From the NCBI RefSeq assembly GCF_016802865.1, contig NZ_JAEVHM010000007.1, positions 1-64,000 on the forward strand: a stretch of 64,000 bases of DNA. Direction: 5' to 3'. This DNA is from Micromonospora parastrephiae (GTDB lineage: Bacteria > Actinomycetota > Actinomycetes > Mycobacteriales > Micromonosporaceae). Under the pieces are notes generated by a model. The model did no database searches. It worked only from the letters and a program-made list of their open reading frames with translations, and had not been told where the DNA came from. Positions 42,093 to 50,511 of this stretch are shown in pieces (position 1 is the first letter of the stretch; the number at the start of each line of letters is the position of its first letter). Both the position numbers and the translations under genes were made by a program.

Positions 42093-42746
42093 ATGAGCTT
42101 CCTGACCGTCCTGCCGCTGGCCGTGGTGATGGTCGCCGGGACCCAACTGGTCGTGGCGGTTTTCCTCGCCTCGTCGGATCGGCCGCCGGCGGCGTCCGTG
42201 GGCTTCCTCGCCGGAGCCGGACTGGTGGTCACGGCAGGGGTGACGGTGAGTTGGCTGCTGGCCCGGCTGGCGGGTGGTCTGGCCGCCGACGCCGGTTCCA
42301 TCGCCGGGAAGGTCGACCGCGGTCCCGCCATCGACCTGGTGGTGCTCGCCCTGCTGGTCAGCCTGGCGCTCGTGGTCTGGGTACGGCGGAACCGGTCCGG
42401 CCCGCCGAAATGGCTGGGAAGCATCGGGCACGCCGATCCCCGCTGGGCGCTGCGGACGGGAGCGCTGCTCTTCGTGGTGACGCCCACCGACGACCTGACC
42501 ATGGCGGCGGTGGGTGCGAGCGTGGCCAGACACGATCTGCCGTGGTGGCATCTGATGCCGTTCGTGCTGCTCACGGTGCTCCTGCTCGCCCTGCCGCTGC
42601 TGGCGTTGCTGCTGCTCGGAGCGGAGGCGGCGCACGTGCTGGCCCGGATGCGGGGGTGGGCGGAGAGGCACGCCTGGATCGTCAGCGAACTCGTGATCGC
42701 GTTCTTCGCCCTGCTGACCGTGCTGGACCTGATCCGTTCCGGGTGA
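42093..42746 (+). CDS. GAP-family (Sap-like) membrane protein
   Basis: A 217-residue six-helix protein: VLPLAVVMVAGTQLVVAVFLASS, SVGFLAGAGLVVTAGVTVSWLL, AIDLVVLALLVSLALVVWV, a central cytoplasmic part with GSIGHADPRWALRTGALLF, then three more helices. The layout and the first-helix/loop pattern match the GAP family (Sap proteins, implicated in glycopeptidolipid/sulfolipid export in mycobacteria). Its role here is an inference. It follows the MFS gene by 54 bases. Confidence 0.7.
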   Translation: MSFLTVLPLAVVMVAGTQLVVAVFLASSDRPPAASVGFLAGAGLVVTAGVTVSWLLARLAGGLAADAGSIAGKVDRGPAIDLVVLALLVSLALVVWVRRNRSGPPKWLGSIGHADPRWALRTGALLFVVTPTDDLTMAAVGASVARHDLPWWHLMPFVLLTVLLLALPLLALLLLGAEAAHVLARMRGWAERHAWIVSELVIAFFALLTVLDLIRSG

Positions 42747-42854
42747 GCCGCCGCACGACCGGTCACGGAGCACAGCGCCGTTGCGTCAACGGCGGGTGGG
42801 CCGACGACAACCGTCGGACGAGCGGCACGCATCGCGGCAGGACAGGAGGACGGA

Positions 42855-43637
42855 ATGAGGATTCTGGTCACCGGGGCGGGCGGCCACCTGGGTCGCGCGG
42901 TGCTGGCCCGGCTGCGCGACGACGGGGTCACCGTCCGGGCCACCAGCCGGCAGCCGCGTACCGGCTCCGGGGTCGAGTGGGTGGTGACGGACCTGGCGAC
43001 CGGCGACGGCCTGGACGAGGCGGTGTCCGGGGTGGATGCCGTGCTGCACCTGGCGTCGTCGCCGCAGGGCGGGCAGACCTACCAGGTGGACGTGCTGGGC
43101 ACCCGCCGGCTCGTGGTGGCCGCCGGCTCGGCCAATGTGGGCCACATCGTCTACATCTCGATCGTCGGAGTGGACCGGGTGCCGATTCCGTACTTCCGGC
43201 ACAAGCTGGCCGCCGAGCAGGTGGTCGCGGCCGGTCCGGTGCCATGGTCGGTGCTGCGGGCCACCCAGTTCCCGCAGTTCCTCGACGACCTGCTGGCGTC
43301 CAGCGCGCGGTTGGGGCCGGTGGTCGGTGACCGGGCGGTGCTCGCCCAGCCGGTCGACCCGGGCGAGGTGGCGGCCCGGCTCGCGGCCCGGCTGGTCGCC
43401 GGCCCGCTGGGTGGCATCGAGGAGTACGGCGGGCCGCAGGTGCTCCGCTTCGACGAGGCGGTCCGGGCCTGGCGGAAGGCCCGGGGTTCACGCCGACCGT
43501 TGTTGCCGGTGCGGACTCCCGGCCGGCTCGGGCGGGAGCTGCGCGCCGGTGGACTGGTCACCGAGGCCCTGCCGCGGGGCGTCCGGACCTGGGCCGACCA
43601 CCTTGCCGACACGTACGGGGGAACTCCCCGGAGATGA
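42855..43637 (+). CDS. NmrA/atypical SDR-family NAD(P)-binding protein
   Basis: 260 residues with the Rossmann motif VTGAGGHLGRAVLARL at the N-terminus. VVAAGSANVGHIVYISIVGVDRVPIPYFRHKLAAEQVV follows, where the canonical catalytic Tyr-x-x-x-Lys is Y-F-R-H-K. The WSVLRATQFPQFLDDLL segment is typical of NmrA-like redox sensors or reductases. The substrate is unknown. A clear ATG is preceded by GGAGGACGG. Confidence 0.85.
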   Translation: MRILVTGAGGHLGRAVLARLRDDGVTVRATSRQPRTGSGVEWVVTDLATGDGLDEAVSGVDAVLHLASSPQGGQTYQVDVLGTRRLVVAAGSANVGHIVYISIVGVDRVPIPYFRHKLAAEQVVAAGPVPWSVLRATQFPQFLDDLLASSARLGPVVGDRAVLAQPVDPGEVAARLAARLVAGPLGGIEEYGGPQVLRFDEAVRAWRKARGSRRPLLPVRTPGRLGRELRAGGLVTEALPRGVRTWADHLADTYGGTPRR

Positions 43638-43674
43638 GAGGTGCAACCGTTCACGTTCGTCTTACGGTGACCGC

Positions 43675-43869
43675 ATGTTCGCAGTCGTCACCACGGTGAT
43701 CCTCTACGTCTTCGGCTTCGTCTTCCTCTACGGCGTGATCCGGTTGGGTGTCCGGCACGCGCTGGAGGACCTGGAGCTCCAGCGGGCCAGAGCCCGGCGC
43801 GAAGAGGAACTGGCGGCTTCCCGCGACCGTTCCTTCATGCGCGACAACGCGTTCCTCGCGGGCAGTTGA
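43675..43869 (+). CDS. Small single-helix membrane protein
   Basis: 64 residues. One helix (VVTTVILYVFGFVFLYGVIRLGV) is followed by a highly charged tail ending SFMRDNAFLAGS. The function is unknown. The stop overlaps the longest possible frame of the next gene by 4 bases. Confidence 0.65.
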   Translation: MFAVVTTVILYVFGFVFLYGVIRLGVRHALEDLELQRARARREEELAASRDRSFMRDNAFLAGS

Positions 43870-43952
43870 GCAGCGGTTCGGAGGTGGCGGCGCGGGGCGG
43901 CGCGGGTGCCGCCGAGCGGTCCAGCGTGGCGGGTGCGAGGATCGCACCCGTG

Positions 43953-44501
43953 ATGGGAACGCTGAAGACCGAACCCGCCCGAGCCCGCCTCGACCTGCTC
44001 GCCCCTCCCGTGGCGGAGGCCATCGCGCAGTGGCCCGCCGAAGCGCCGGTGGACGTCGACGACGTGCTGGTCGCCCCGATCGACGCCGAACTCGCGGACA
44101 CCGCCGCGTTCTGCGCCGCGTACGAGGTGGGGCTGGACGTGTCGGCCAACTGTGTCGTGGTGGCCGGCAAGCGCGAGGGTGTCGTCCGCTACGCGGCGTG
44201 CATCGTCCTGGCGACCACCCGGGTCGACGTGAACGGGGTGGCTCGTCGTGCGCTGGACGTGCGCAAGGCCAGCTTCGCGCCGATGGACGACGCGGTCGAG
44301 TTGACCGGTATGGAGTACGGGGGCATCACCCCGATCGGGCTGCCGGCGCAGTGGCCGATCCTGGTGGACGCGCGGGTTATCGCCACGCCCCACGTGATCA
44401 TCGGATCCGGTGTACGCCACAGCAAGATCGCGCTCCCGGGGCCGGCGCTGGGCGCGCTCCCCGGCGCCCAGGTGGTGGAGGGCCTGGCCAGACCGGCCTG
44501 A
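43953..44501 (+). CDS. YbaK/aminoacyl-tRNA deacylase-domain protein
   Basis: About 182 residues from ATG 43953 (GTG 43950 is equally possible; an in-frame extension to 43866 is Ala/Gly-rich and weak). The YbaK/ProRS-associated fold is visible in FCAAYEVGLDVSANCVVVAGKREGVVRYAACIVLATTRVDVNGV and RKASFAPMDDAVELTGMEYGGITPIGLPAQWPILVD. Relatives hydrolyse misacylated tRNAs such as Cys-tRNA(Pro). It is probably a trans-editing factor. Confidence 0.82.
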   Translation: MGTLKTEPARARLDLLAPPVAEAIAQWPAEAPVDVDDVLVAPIDAELADTAAFCAAYEVGLDVSANCVVVAGKREGVVRYAACIVLATTRVDVNGVARRALDVRKASFAPMDDAVELTGMEYGGITPIGLPAQWPILVDARVIATPHVIIGSGVRHSKIALPGPALGALPGAQVVEGLARPA

Positions 44502-44522
44502 CCAGGCATCCTCATCGATACC

Positions 44523-44536
44523 GTTGCACGTGAAAC
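44523..44536. other. Degenerate parS-like site
   Basis: GTTGCACGTGAAAC differs from parS at one of 14 bases (G for T at position 4). It lies between two convergent genes about 27 kb from oriC. Confidence 0.5.
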
Positions 44537-44555
44537 ATCACAACGGTCGATGTGG

Positions 44556-45191
44556 TCAGCGAGTTGCGGCCTCGCGCTGCTCGACCTCGGCGAGTGCGGC
44601 GAGCAGGGTCTGCGTCTCCTGGGCGCCGGACACCGCGTACTTCCCGGCCAGCACGAAGGTGGGCACGCTGGTGATGCCGAGGCCCCGGGCGGCGGCCAGG
44701 TCGGCGGTGATGTCGGCGGTCCGTTCGTCGGAGTCGAGGAACCGGCGTACGTCGGTGGCGTCCAGGCCGACCTCACCGGCCAGGGTGGCCAGGGACTCCC
44801 GGGAGCCGATGTCGACGCCCCGGGCGAAGTGCGCCTGGTAGAGCGCCTCCACCATCTCGGCGGCCCGACCGTGGTCCGTGGCGTACGAGACCAGCCGGTG
44901 TGCGTCGAAGGTGTTGGCGATCACCGCCCGGTCGAAGTCCAGGCGCAGCCCGTCGCCAGCCGCGACCGCGGTCACGTGGTCGAGCATCTGCCGGGCGCGC
45001 TCCGGTCCGCCGAACTTGGCGCCCATCGCCTCCACCAGCGGGCGGGGCTCCGGCACCGGCGACGGGTCGAGCTGGAACGGCCGGTAGCGGACGGTCACCT
45101 CGCCGTCGTAGCTGGCGAGAGCCTGCTCCAGCCGGTGCTTGCCGAGGTAGCACCACGGGCAGACGAGGTCCGCGTAGATGTCGATCTCCAT
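44556..45191 (-). CDS. DsbA-family (FrnE-like) oxidoreductase
   Basis: A 211-residue cytoplasmic thioredoxin-fold protein with the CPWC active site at C11/C14 (IYADLVCPWCYLGKHRLEQAL), an all-helical insertion and the cis-Pro segment TSVPTFVLAGKYAVSGAQ. FrnE-type proteins act on disulfides or in polyketide-related redox steps; the exact substrate is unknown. There is no signal peptide. ATG 45191 is clear. It follows SufE on the same strand with a 20-base gap. Confidence 0.9.
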   Translation of the reverse strand: MEIDIYADLVCPWCYLGKHRLEQALASYDGEVTVRYRPFQLDPSPVPEPRPLVEAMGAKFGGPERARQMLDHVTAVAAGDGLRLDFDRAVIANTFDAHRLVSYATDHGRAAEMVEALYQAHFARGVDIGSRESLATLAGEVGLDATDVRRFLDSDERTADITADLAAARGLGITSVPTFVLAGKYAVSGAQETQTLLAALAEVEQREAATR

Positions 45192-45211
45192 GCCGGGTGG
45201 CAACTGCCCGA

Positions 45212-45640
45212 TCAGGCGAGTTGTTCCCGGACCTGCCGCTTGAGTCGGCCCAGGATCGCGGTGCCGCCGCGTACCCGCAGCGGACTGATCGCCTGCGCCA
45301 GGCCCATCCGCTGGTAGAGGTCGTCCGGCACGGCCAGCACCTCCTCGGCGCTCGCGCCCTCCAGCCCTTCGGCGAGGATACCGGCGAACGCCCGGGTGGT
45401 CGGCGCCTCGGGCGGGCAGTCGAAGAGCGTCTCCACGGTGCCCTCCGGCGTCACCCGGGCACGCAGGAAGAACGCCGTCTGGCACTCCGGCACCTGCTCC
45501 ATGCCCTCGCGCTCGGCGGCGCCCTCGGGTAGCGGCGGGATGGCGTCGGCGTACTCCAGGAGCATCTCCAACACCAGGTCGCGCGGCGCGGCGGCGAACT
45601 CGTCGACGATCTCGGCCAGTCGGGCCGGCATGTCAGCCAT
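45212..45640 (-). CDS. sufE: Cysteine desulfuration protein SufE
   Basis: A 142-residue SufE-type sulfur acceptor. C53 in VPECQTAFFLRARV is the sulfur-carrying cysteine. It takes persulfide sulfur from a cysteine desulfurase and passes it to the Fe-S assembly scaffold. A start just after the preceding intergenic space is supported by MADMPARLAEIVDEF. In many actinobacteria sufE is next to a rhodanese (SseA). Here that rhodanese is about 5.4 kb away at 51030, separated by other genes. Confidence 0.9.
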   Translation of the reverse strand: MADMPARLAEIVDEFAAAPRDLVLEMLLEYADAIPPLPEGAAEREGMEQVPECQTAFFLRARVTPEGTVETLFDCPPEAPTTRAFAGILAEGLEGASAEEVLAVPDDLYQRMGLAQAISPLRVRGGTAILGRLKRQVREQLA

Positions 45641-45714
45641 GTGTCGAGGCTACCGCCGGCCGTGAGCGGGCAGGCCGGCGGCGCGCACCGCGCCGGGGCG
45701 CCACGGCGCGTTCG

Positions 45715-46140
45715 TCACGCCGTCGGTGACTGTTCGCTGATCTCGCTGAGTGCGCTGGTCGGGTCGAGTTGCATGGCCAGGTCACCGAGCGAGACGATCC
45801 CGACGAGCTTGCGGTCGCTGTCGCAGACCAGCACCCGGCGGATGCCCCGGTCCCGCATCAGCGCCGCCGCCTCGCCCGCCGTGCAGTGCTGCTCGATCAT
45901 GACGACCTCGCGGGTGACGATCGAGCCGATCGTGGTGGCCGCCGGCGAACTGTTCTCCGCCACGGCCCGCACCACGATGTCCCGGTCGGTGAGCATGCCG
46001 GCGAGACTGGCGCCGTCGGTGACGACCACGTCGCCGATGTCCGCCTCCTTCATCACCCTGGCCGCCTCGTCCAGGGTCGTCTCCGCCGGCAGGTAGACCA
46101 CCTGCTTGGTCATCACATCGCTGACCCGGTAACCGGTCAT
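45715..46140 (-). CDS. CBS-domain pair protein
   Basis: 141 residues, two CBS motifs (VSDVMTKQVVYLPAETTLDEAARVMKEADIGDVVV, then VVMIEQHCTAGEAAALMRDRGIRRVLVCDSDRKLVGIVSLGDLAMQL). It is a paralogue of the protein at 34238, sharing the GMLTDRDIVV signature. It probably senses adenine nucleotides. ATG 46140 begins MTGYRVSDVMTKQ; the in-frame extension upstream is Arg-rich and unsupported. It is divergent from the ECF sigma gene. Confidence 0.88.
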   Translation of the reverse strand: MTGYRVSDVMTKQVVYLPAETTLDEAARVMKEADIGDVVVTDGASLAGMLTDRDIVVRAVAENSSPAATTIGSIVTREVVMIEQHCTAGEAAALMRDRGIRRVLVCDSDRKLVGIVSLGDLAMQLDPTSALSEISEQSPTA

Positions 46141-46387
46141 GAGAGCCTCCGAAGCGCTTGCACCCGATCGAACTGCACTACCCCGTGACGCGGCGGCTAC
46201 ACCAGGTTCCCACGCTCCCGGCGCACCTCGTCGACGATCCGCTCGACCAGACCGTCCACCGGCAACTCCGCCCGCTCGTCGCCGGCCCGCTCGTGGCGGC
46301 GAACGCAGCCGACGGCAACCATCGGTGCCCATGGTGGCGTCTGGAGTGGCACCAAGCCCTTGCACACTGACACAAGGATCGGATCGT

Positions 46388-46918
46388 GTGGACCCGCTGC
46401 TGAGTGAGTTCGACTCGTTCGTCCGTACCCGCACGCCGGCGCTTCTGCGCTCGGCCTACCTGCTCACCGGCGACCAGCACCTGGCCGAGGACCTCGTCCA
46501 GTCGGCACTGGCCCGGACACACCGGTCATGGAACCGGCTGCACCACAGTGGCAACGCCGAGGCGTACACCCGCAAGACCATGTACCACCTACAGGTGTCC
46601 TGGTGGCGCCGCCGTCGGGTCCCCGAGTCGATGCCGGGCGACCTGCCCGAGCCACGCGGAGGCGGCTCGGCCCCCGACCACGCCCACCAGACCAGCCTGC
46701 GCCTCACCCTGCGGGCGGCGCTGGCGAAGCTCTCCCCGAAGCAACGCGCCGTGCTGGTGCTGCGGTTCTTCGAGGACCGCACGGAGGCGGAAGCCGCCGA
46801 CCTGCTCGGTGTGACGGTCGGCACGGTGAAGAGCCAGACGGCGAAATCCCTGGCCAGGTTGCGCGCCGTCGCGCCCGAGCTCGCCGAGCTGTACGTCCTG
46901 GAAGGGAGCACCCGATGA
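46388..46918 (+). CDS. ECF sigma factor (SigE-like, SACE family)
   Basis: A 176-residue two-domain ECF sigma factor. Region 2 contains FVRTRTPALLRSAYLLTGDQHLAEDLVQSALARTHRSWNRL. Region 4 contains LAKLSPKQRAVLVLRFFEDRTEAEAADLLGVTVGTVKSQTAKSLARLR. It recruits RNA polymerase to a small regulon. GTG 46388 follows ACAAGGA. A short CCTTG/CAAGG stem spans that site. The last base pair of codons overlaps the next gene (ATGA), so the membrane protein downstream is very probably its cognate regulator. Confidence 0.9.
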   Translation: MDPLLSEFDSFVRTRTPALLRSAYLLTGDQHLAEDLVQSALARTHRSWNRLHHSGNAEAYTRKTMYHLQVSWWRRRRVPESMPGDLPEPRGGGSAPDHAHQTSLRLTLRAALAKLSPKQRAVLVLRFFEDRTEAEAADLLGVTVGTVKSQTAKSLARLRAVAPELAELYVLEGSTR

Positions 46919-48090
46919 ACGACCAGCGCCTCCGGCTCGACCTGACCGCCCTGGCCGACGAGGTCACCTCGGTCGACCTGCGGGACCGTACGCTGCGCAC
47001 GTCCCGCCGGCTCGGCATCCAGCGCGCCGTGGCCACCTCCGCCGCCGCTCTGGTGCTGATCGCGGCGGCGACCGGCACCGCTCTCGCCATCCGGCCGAAC
47101 CAGTCCCCGAACCCGCTGCCGGCGGACACCCCGTCGGTCACCGCGTCGCCCAGTCCGACGCGGTCACCCAGCCCGACGCCGTCCACCAGCACCAGCGAAG
47201 TCCCCGGTGCTCCGCCCAGCGGCGGGTCCAGCGCCGACACGTCTGCCGGGCAGTTCGGGAAGCTCTTCTACGGCCCCGCCGAGGTGACCGGCGCGGAGAC
47301 CTCGAACCTGCGCTCCTGGCGCCCCGGCAGCAACCCGGTACGGCTGCTGGCGCTGCCCGAGATCGCGTTCAAGGGCAACGTGGGCGTCTCGTCGGACGGG
47401 CAGCGGGTGGCCTGGGTGGACAACAGCAACGACCTCTTCGTCTCCGACGCCGACGGCTCCGACAAGCACCTGCTGCGTTCGGATGTCGATCCGTACTGCA
47501 TCACCGCGGTCTGGTCGCCGGACGGGCGGCAGTTGCTGTTTCGCGAGTTGAAGGCGACGGGTGGGTCTGGCCGGTTCGGCGTGCTGGACACGCGCTCGGC
47601 GGAGAAGACCGTGCGCTGGTGGTCCAGCGAACCTGCCGCCTGCCATGCCCTCTGGTCGGCCGATGGTCAGACCATCGCCATGAACACCGACACCGGAGTC
47701 ACGCTCTACGGCACGGACGGCACGAAGAGGCGAGTCCTCCCCGGCTTCTCCCCTGACGGATGGCGCACCAACGACGTCGTCAGTCTCTCGCCGGACGGCT
47801 CCCGGATCGCCCTGCTGCGGCACAAGGCGGTTGGGGACGCCGGCGACGTCGCTCGCGACCTGCGGGTCAACGTGGTGCTGGACACCCGCAGCGGCAAGCA
47901 GGTCACGTTGCCGTTGGGTGGGCGCACGGTGCGGCAGGTCTACTTCCAGTCCGACGGCTCCACGGTCGTACGGGTGCAGGCCGGCAGCGGGTACGCCGTG
48001 CTGCTGGTGGACGAGGACGGCAAGAAGGTCTCCGAGACCGCCGAGCCGGCGAGTCTGAAGGACATGCAGATCCTGGCCGCCGTGGGCTGA
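46915..48090 (+). CDS. Membrane-anchored beta-propeller-like protein, probable anti-sigma partner
   Basis: 391 residues. A short cytoplasmic N-terminus (MNDQRLRLDLTALADEVTSVDLRDRTLRTSRRLGI) is followed by one membrane helix (VATSAAALVLIAAATGTALAI, about 37-57), a Pro/Ser/Thr stalk, and a WD40/TolB-like extracytoplasmic propeller with repeated SPDGRQL/SADGQTIA/SPDGSRIA motifs. It overlaps the sigma gene by 4 bases. Sigma-coupled proteins of this layout are common in Micromonosporaceae. An anti-sigma role is inferred from position, and no zinc-finger domain is present. Confidence 0.72.
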   Translation: MNDQRLRLDLTALADEVTSVDLRDRTLRTSRRLGIQRAVATSAAALVLIAAATGTALAIRPNQSPNPLPADTPSVTASPSPTRSPSPTPSTSTSEVPGAPPSGGSSADTSAGQFGKLFYGPAEVTGAETSNLRSWRPGSNPVRLLALPEIAFKGNVGVSSDGQRVAWVDNSNDLFVSDADGSDKHLLRSDVDPYCITAVWSPDGRQLLFRELKATGGSGRFGVLDTRSAEKTVRWWSSEPAACHALWSADGQTIAMNTDTGVTLYGTDGTKRRVLPGFSPDGWRTNDVVSLSPDGSRIALLRHKAVGDAGDVARDLRVNVVLDTRSGKQVTLPLGGRTVRQVYFQSDGSTVVRVQAGSGYAVLLVDEDGKKVSETAEPASLKDMQILAAVG

Positions 48091-48106
48091 CGATCGGCAC
48101 GGCGCA

Positions 48107-48138
48107 GGGCGGGTCATCCTCGGGTGGCCCGCCCTTTT
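48107..48138 (+). terminator. Terminator after the sigma operon
   Basis: GGGCGGG...CCCGCCC stem (48107-48134, one mismatch and one bulge) followed by TTTT, 17 bases after the stop. Confidence 0.8.
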
Positions 48139-48320
48139 CTGCGGTCTGCGCACCGATCATCGGGACAGCGTTCATCACCATCGGTGAACGGCGGAAATGG
48201 TTGCCGGCTCAGACGGATCCGACTGTCGGATAGCGGCGCCCGACGGCGGCAACTCACCACGACCAGAGGCTCGTCTTGGGTGGTGTCAAGCTCGCTCACC
48301 TTCCACAAAGGATGGACACG

Positions 48321-49457
48321 ATGAACCTCGGCCCCTTCACCCGCACCACCCGTACCGCGTCGGCCCGCCGTTCCCACGCACTCGGCGGTACGGCCGCCCT
48401 GCTGTTCCTGGCGTTCGGTGCCGCGGCCTGCGCTGCCGCCGGCCCGGACGTCGCGGCGGCTCCGGCCGGGACCGGCTCCGGCACCGCCGGTTCCGCACCC
48501 GGCGGCACCTTGGCCGCCGGTAAGGGGGGCTCCGTGGCGGACGCGAACCCTGCCGCCCTGCCCGCCGTTCCGGCCCGCCCGCCCACGCGGTCGACGCAGT
48601 GGCCGCAGCTGACCTGGTACTCCGCGCAGGAGACTGGTCAGGAGCAGAACGACCCGGCCCGGATCTGGCGGCGTACCCCTGGTGGGAGCTGGCAGGTGGT
48701 GCGCACGGGCCGCCCCGAGAACGGCAGGGCCACCAGCCCGCTCGCCGTCTCGCCGGACGGCCGACGGGCAGCCTGGGTTGAATCGTCCGCACGTCGGCTG
48801 GTCATCAGCGGGTTCGACGGCACCGAGCAGCGTGCCATTCCAACGCAGGGCCAGCAGACCTGCGCGCCGAGCTGGCTCGACTCCGGGCGCGTGCTGTACG
48901 GCCTGGGCCGGGAGAAGGACTGGACGCTCATCGCGATCAACGCTGACGGGACCGGCCGGAAGGTGCTCGCCACCCACGAGGCGAAGTGTCCGACGGTGTC
49001 CGGTGGATGGATCGCCCAGTTCACTGACCGGACGGTGAGCATCCGTGACGAGCGCGGTGCCGGGCGTTCGATCAGTCCGCGCGTTCCGACCGGCCTCGTC
49101 ATCGACGGGGTGGTGGCGATCTCCCGCAACGGCCGGACGCTGGTGATCAGCACCCACGTGCCCAACGCCGGGGGCTGCGGCTGCGGCTGGCAGTTCCGCA
49201 ACTACCGGCTCGACGCCGCCAGTGGCACGGTCACCGAGTTGGTGCCGCTCGACCCGGCGTGGACCGAGCCGACCGGGCACGGCCAGGCCATCGACGGCGT
49301 CGTCCTGGCCGATGGCGGCCTGGTGGTCCAGGTCAACACCGCGACGCCGGCCAGTGACGCGCCGGCGTACCGGCTGGTCCGGTACGCCGGCGATGGCCGG
49401 GTGCAGGCGAGCGCCGCGGTGCCCGCCGGCCAGCCGTGGGGCGGCCTGCTGGGTTGA
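48321..49457 (+). CDS. Secreted TolB/WD40-like lipoprotein
   Basis: 378 residues. Twin-Arg-like basic start, hydrophobic core LGGTAALLFLAFG, and a lipobox-like AAAC at about residue 34 suggest a lipoprotein. The rest is an extracytoplasmic propeller with SPDGRRAAWV and LVISGFDG-type repeats and a CGCGW Cys pair (GGCGCGWQFRNYRL). It is similar in plan to the preceding protein, so probably an ancient duplicate. AAAGGA lies 8 bases before ATG 48321. The ligand is unknown. Confidence 0.7.
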   Translation: MNLGPFTRTTRTASARRSHALGGTAALLFLAFGAAACAAAGPDVAAAPAGTGSGTAGSAPGGTLAAGKGGSVADANPAALPAVPARPPTRSTQWPQLTWYSAQETGQEQNDPARIWRRTPGGSWQVVRTGRPENGRATSPLAVSPDGRRAAWVESSARRLVISGFDGTEQRAIPTQGQQTCAPSWLDSGRVLYGLGREKDWTLIAINADGTGRKVLATHEAKCPTVSGGWIAQFTDRTVSIRDERGAGRSISPRVPTGLVIDGVVAISRNGRTLVISTHVPNAGGCGCGWQFRNYRLDAASGTVTELVPLDPAWTEPTGHGQAIDGVVLADGGLVVQVNTATPASDAPAYRLVRYAGDGRVQASAAVPAGQPWGGLLG

Positions 49458-49484
49458 GCCACCGGTGCACCGCCACCGGGTAGG

Positions 49485-49516
49485 GGGACCGGCCACTCAC
49501 GGGGGTGGCCGGTCCC
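49485..49516 (+). terminator. Hairpin after the lipoprotein gene
   Basis: Perfect 12-base arms 49485-49496 and 49505-49516 with an 8-base loop, 28 bases after the stop. There is no T tract. Confidence 0.65.
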
Positions 49517-49546
49517 TCCGGTCGTTCGGCATGATCCACTCGACAT

Positions 49547-49593
49547 CGCTGATATCGCGGTATCCGAGGCTGCGGGATACCCCGATATCGGCG
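49547..49593. repeat. Imperfect 20-base inverted repeat, possible operator
   Basis: Arms 49547-49566 and 49574-49593 match at 17 of 20 positions (shared GATATC and GGTATCC blocks) with a 7-base spacer, about 150 bases upstream of the GDSL gene. Confidence 0.55.
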
Positions 49594-49741
49594 ATCTTGC
49601 GCCGATCGTGTGAGCGCGGGAGCGGCCGAGATCGGCTCTGCCCAATGACCTCCGCCACGTCGTCGAATCGGGGCGCCGCAGGCCGTGCCCCCGGTGAAAG
49701 ACTGGTCGCCGCAGGCAACGGGTGGCGTGAGGGAGGCGCGG

Positions 49742-50509
49742 GTGCGCTGGCGCAGTTTTGTCGCGGTCGGGGACAGCTTCACCGAGGGTATGGACGACGC
49801 GTACCCCGACGGCACCTACCGGGGCTGGGCGGACCTGGTGGCGACCCGGCTCGCCGCCGAGGCGGGCCCGGACTTCCGGTACGCGAACCTGGCCATCCGG
49901 GGCCGGCTCTTTCCCAGCGTGGTCGCCGAGCAGGTGCCCTCCGCCGTGGCGATGAAGCCCGACCTGATCAGCTTCGCGGCCGGTGGCAACGACGTGCTGC
50001 GTCGTACCTTCGACCCGGACACGCTGGTCTCCCGCTTCGACGAGGTCGTGCGGCAGCTGCGTTCGGGCGGCGCGGACGTGTTGCTGTTCCGGTTCGCCGA
50101 CGTGATGGCCCGGCTGCCCGGCCAACGCCTCGTCGCCCCCCGCGTCCAACTGCTCAACCAGGCGGTCGGCGAGACCGCCGAGCGGCACGGCGCCATCATG
50201 GTCGACCTGTACGCCGACGACACCTTCCTCAACCCGATGCTCTGGAGCACCGACCGGCTGCATCTCTCCGCGGCCGGGCACCGGCGGGTCGCCGGGCAGG
50301 TGCTGAACGCGCTCGGGGTGGGCTGTGACGAGGAGTGGCTGATGGTCCCGCCGCATCCGGCGCCGTCGCCGTGGCTCGCCGCCCGCGCCGCCGACCTGCG
50401 TTGGGCCGGGCGGCACCTCGCCCCGTGGATCAAGCGCCGGCTGACCGGCCGGTCCTCCGGCGACACGGTGACCGCCAAGCGCCCGCTACTCGGACCGATC
50501 GTCGACTGA
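49742..50509 (+). CDS. SGNH/GDSL-family esterase
   Basis: 255 residues. Block I is FVAVGDSFTEGMDD (nucleophile Ser), block III AGGNDVL, and block V LSAAGHRRVAGQVL region with the catalytic His. There is no signal peptide, so it is probably intracellular. It may hydrolyse ester or thioester substrates; the specific substrate is unknown. GTG 49742 has GGGAGG 5 bases upstream; longer frames lack this. It is followed 2 bases later by the imidazolonepropionase-like gene, so cotranscribed. Confidence 0.88.
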   Translation: MRWRSFVAVGDSFTEGMDDAYPDGTYRGWADLVATRLAAEAGPDFRYANLAIRGRLFPSVVAEQVPSAVAMKPDLISFAAGGNDVLRRTFDPDTLVSRFDEVVRQLRSGGADVLLFRFADVMARLPGQRLVAPRVQLLNQAVGETAERHGAIMVDLYADDTFLNPMLWSTDRLHLSAAGHRRVAGQVLNALGVGCDEEWLMVPPHPAPSPWLAARAADLRWAGRHLAPWIKRRLTGRSSGDTVTAKRPLLGPIVD

Positions 50510-50511
50510 GG

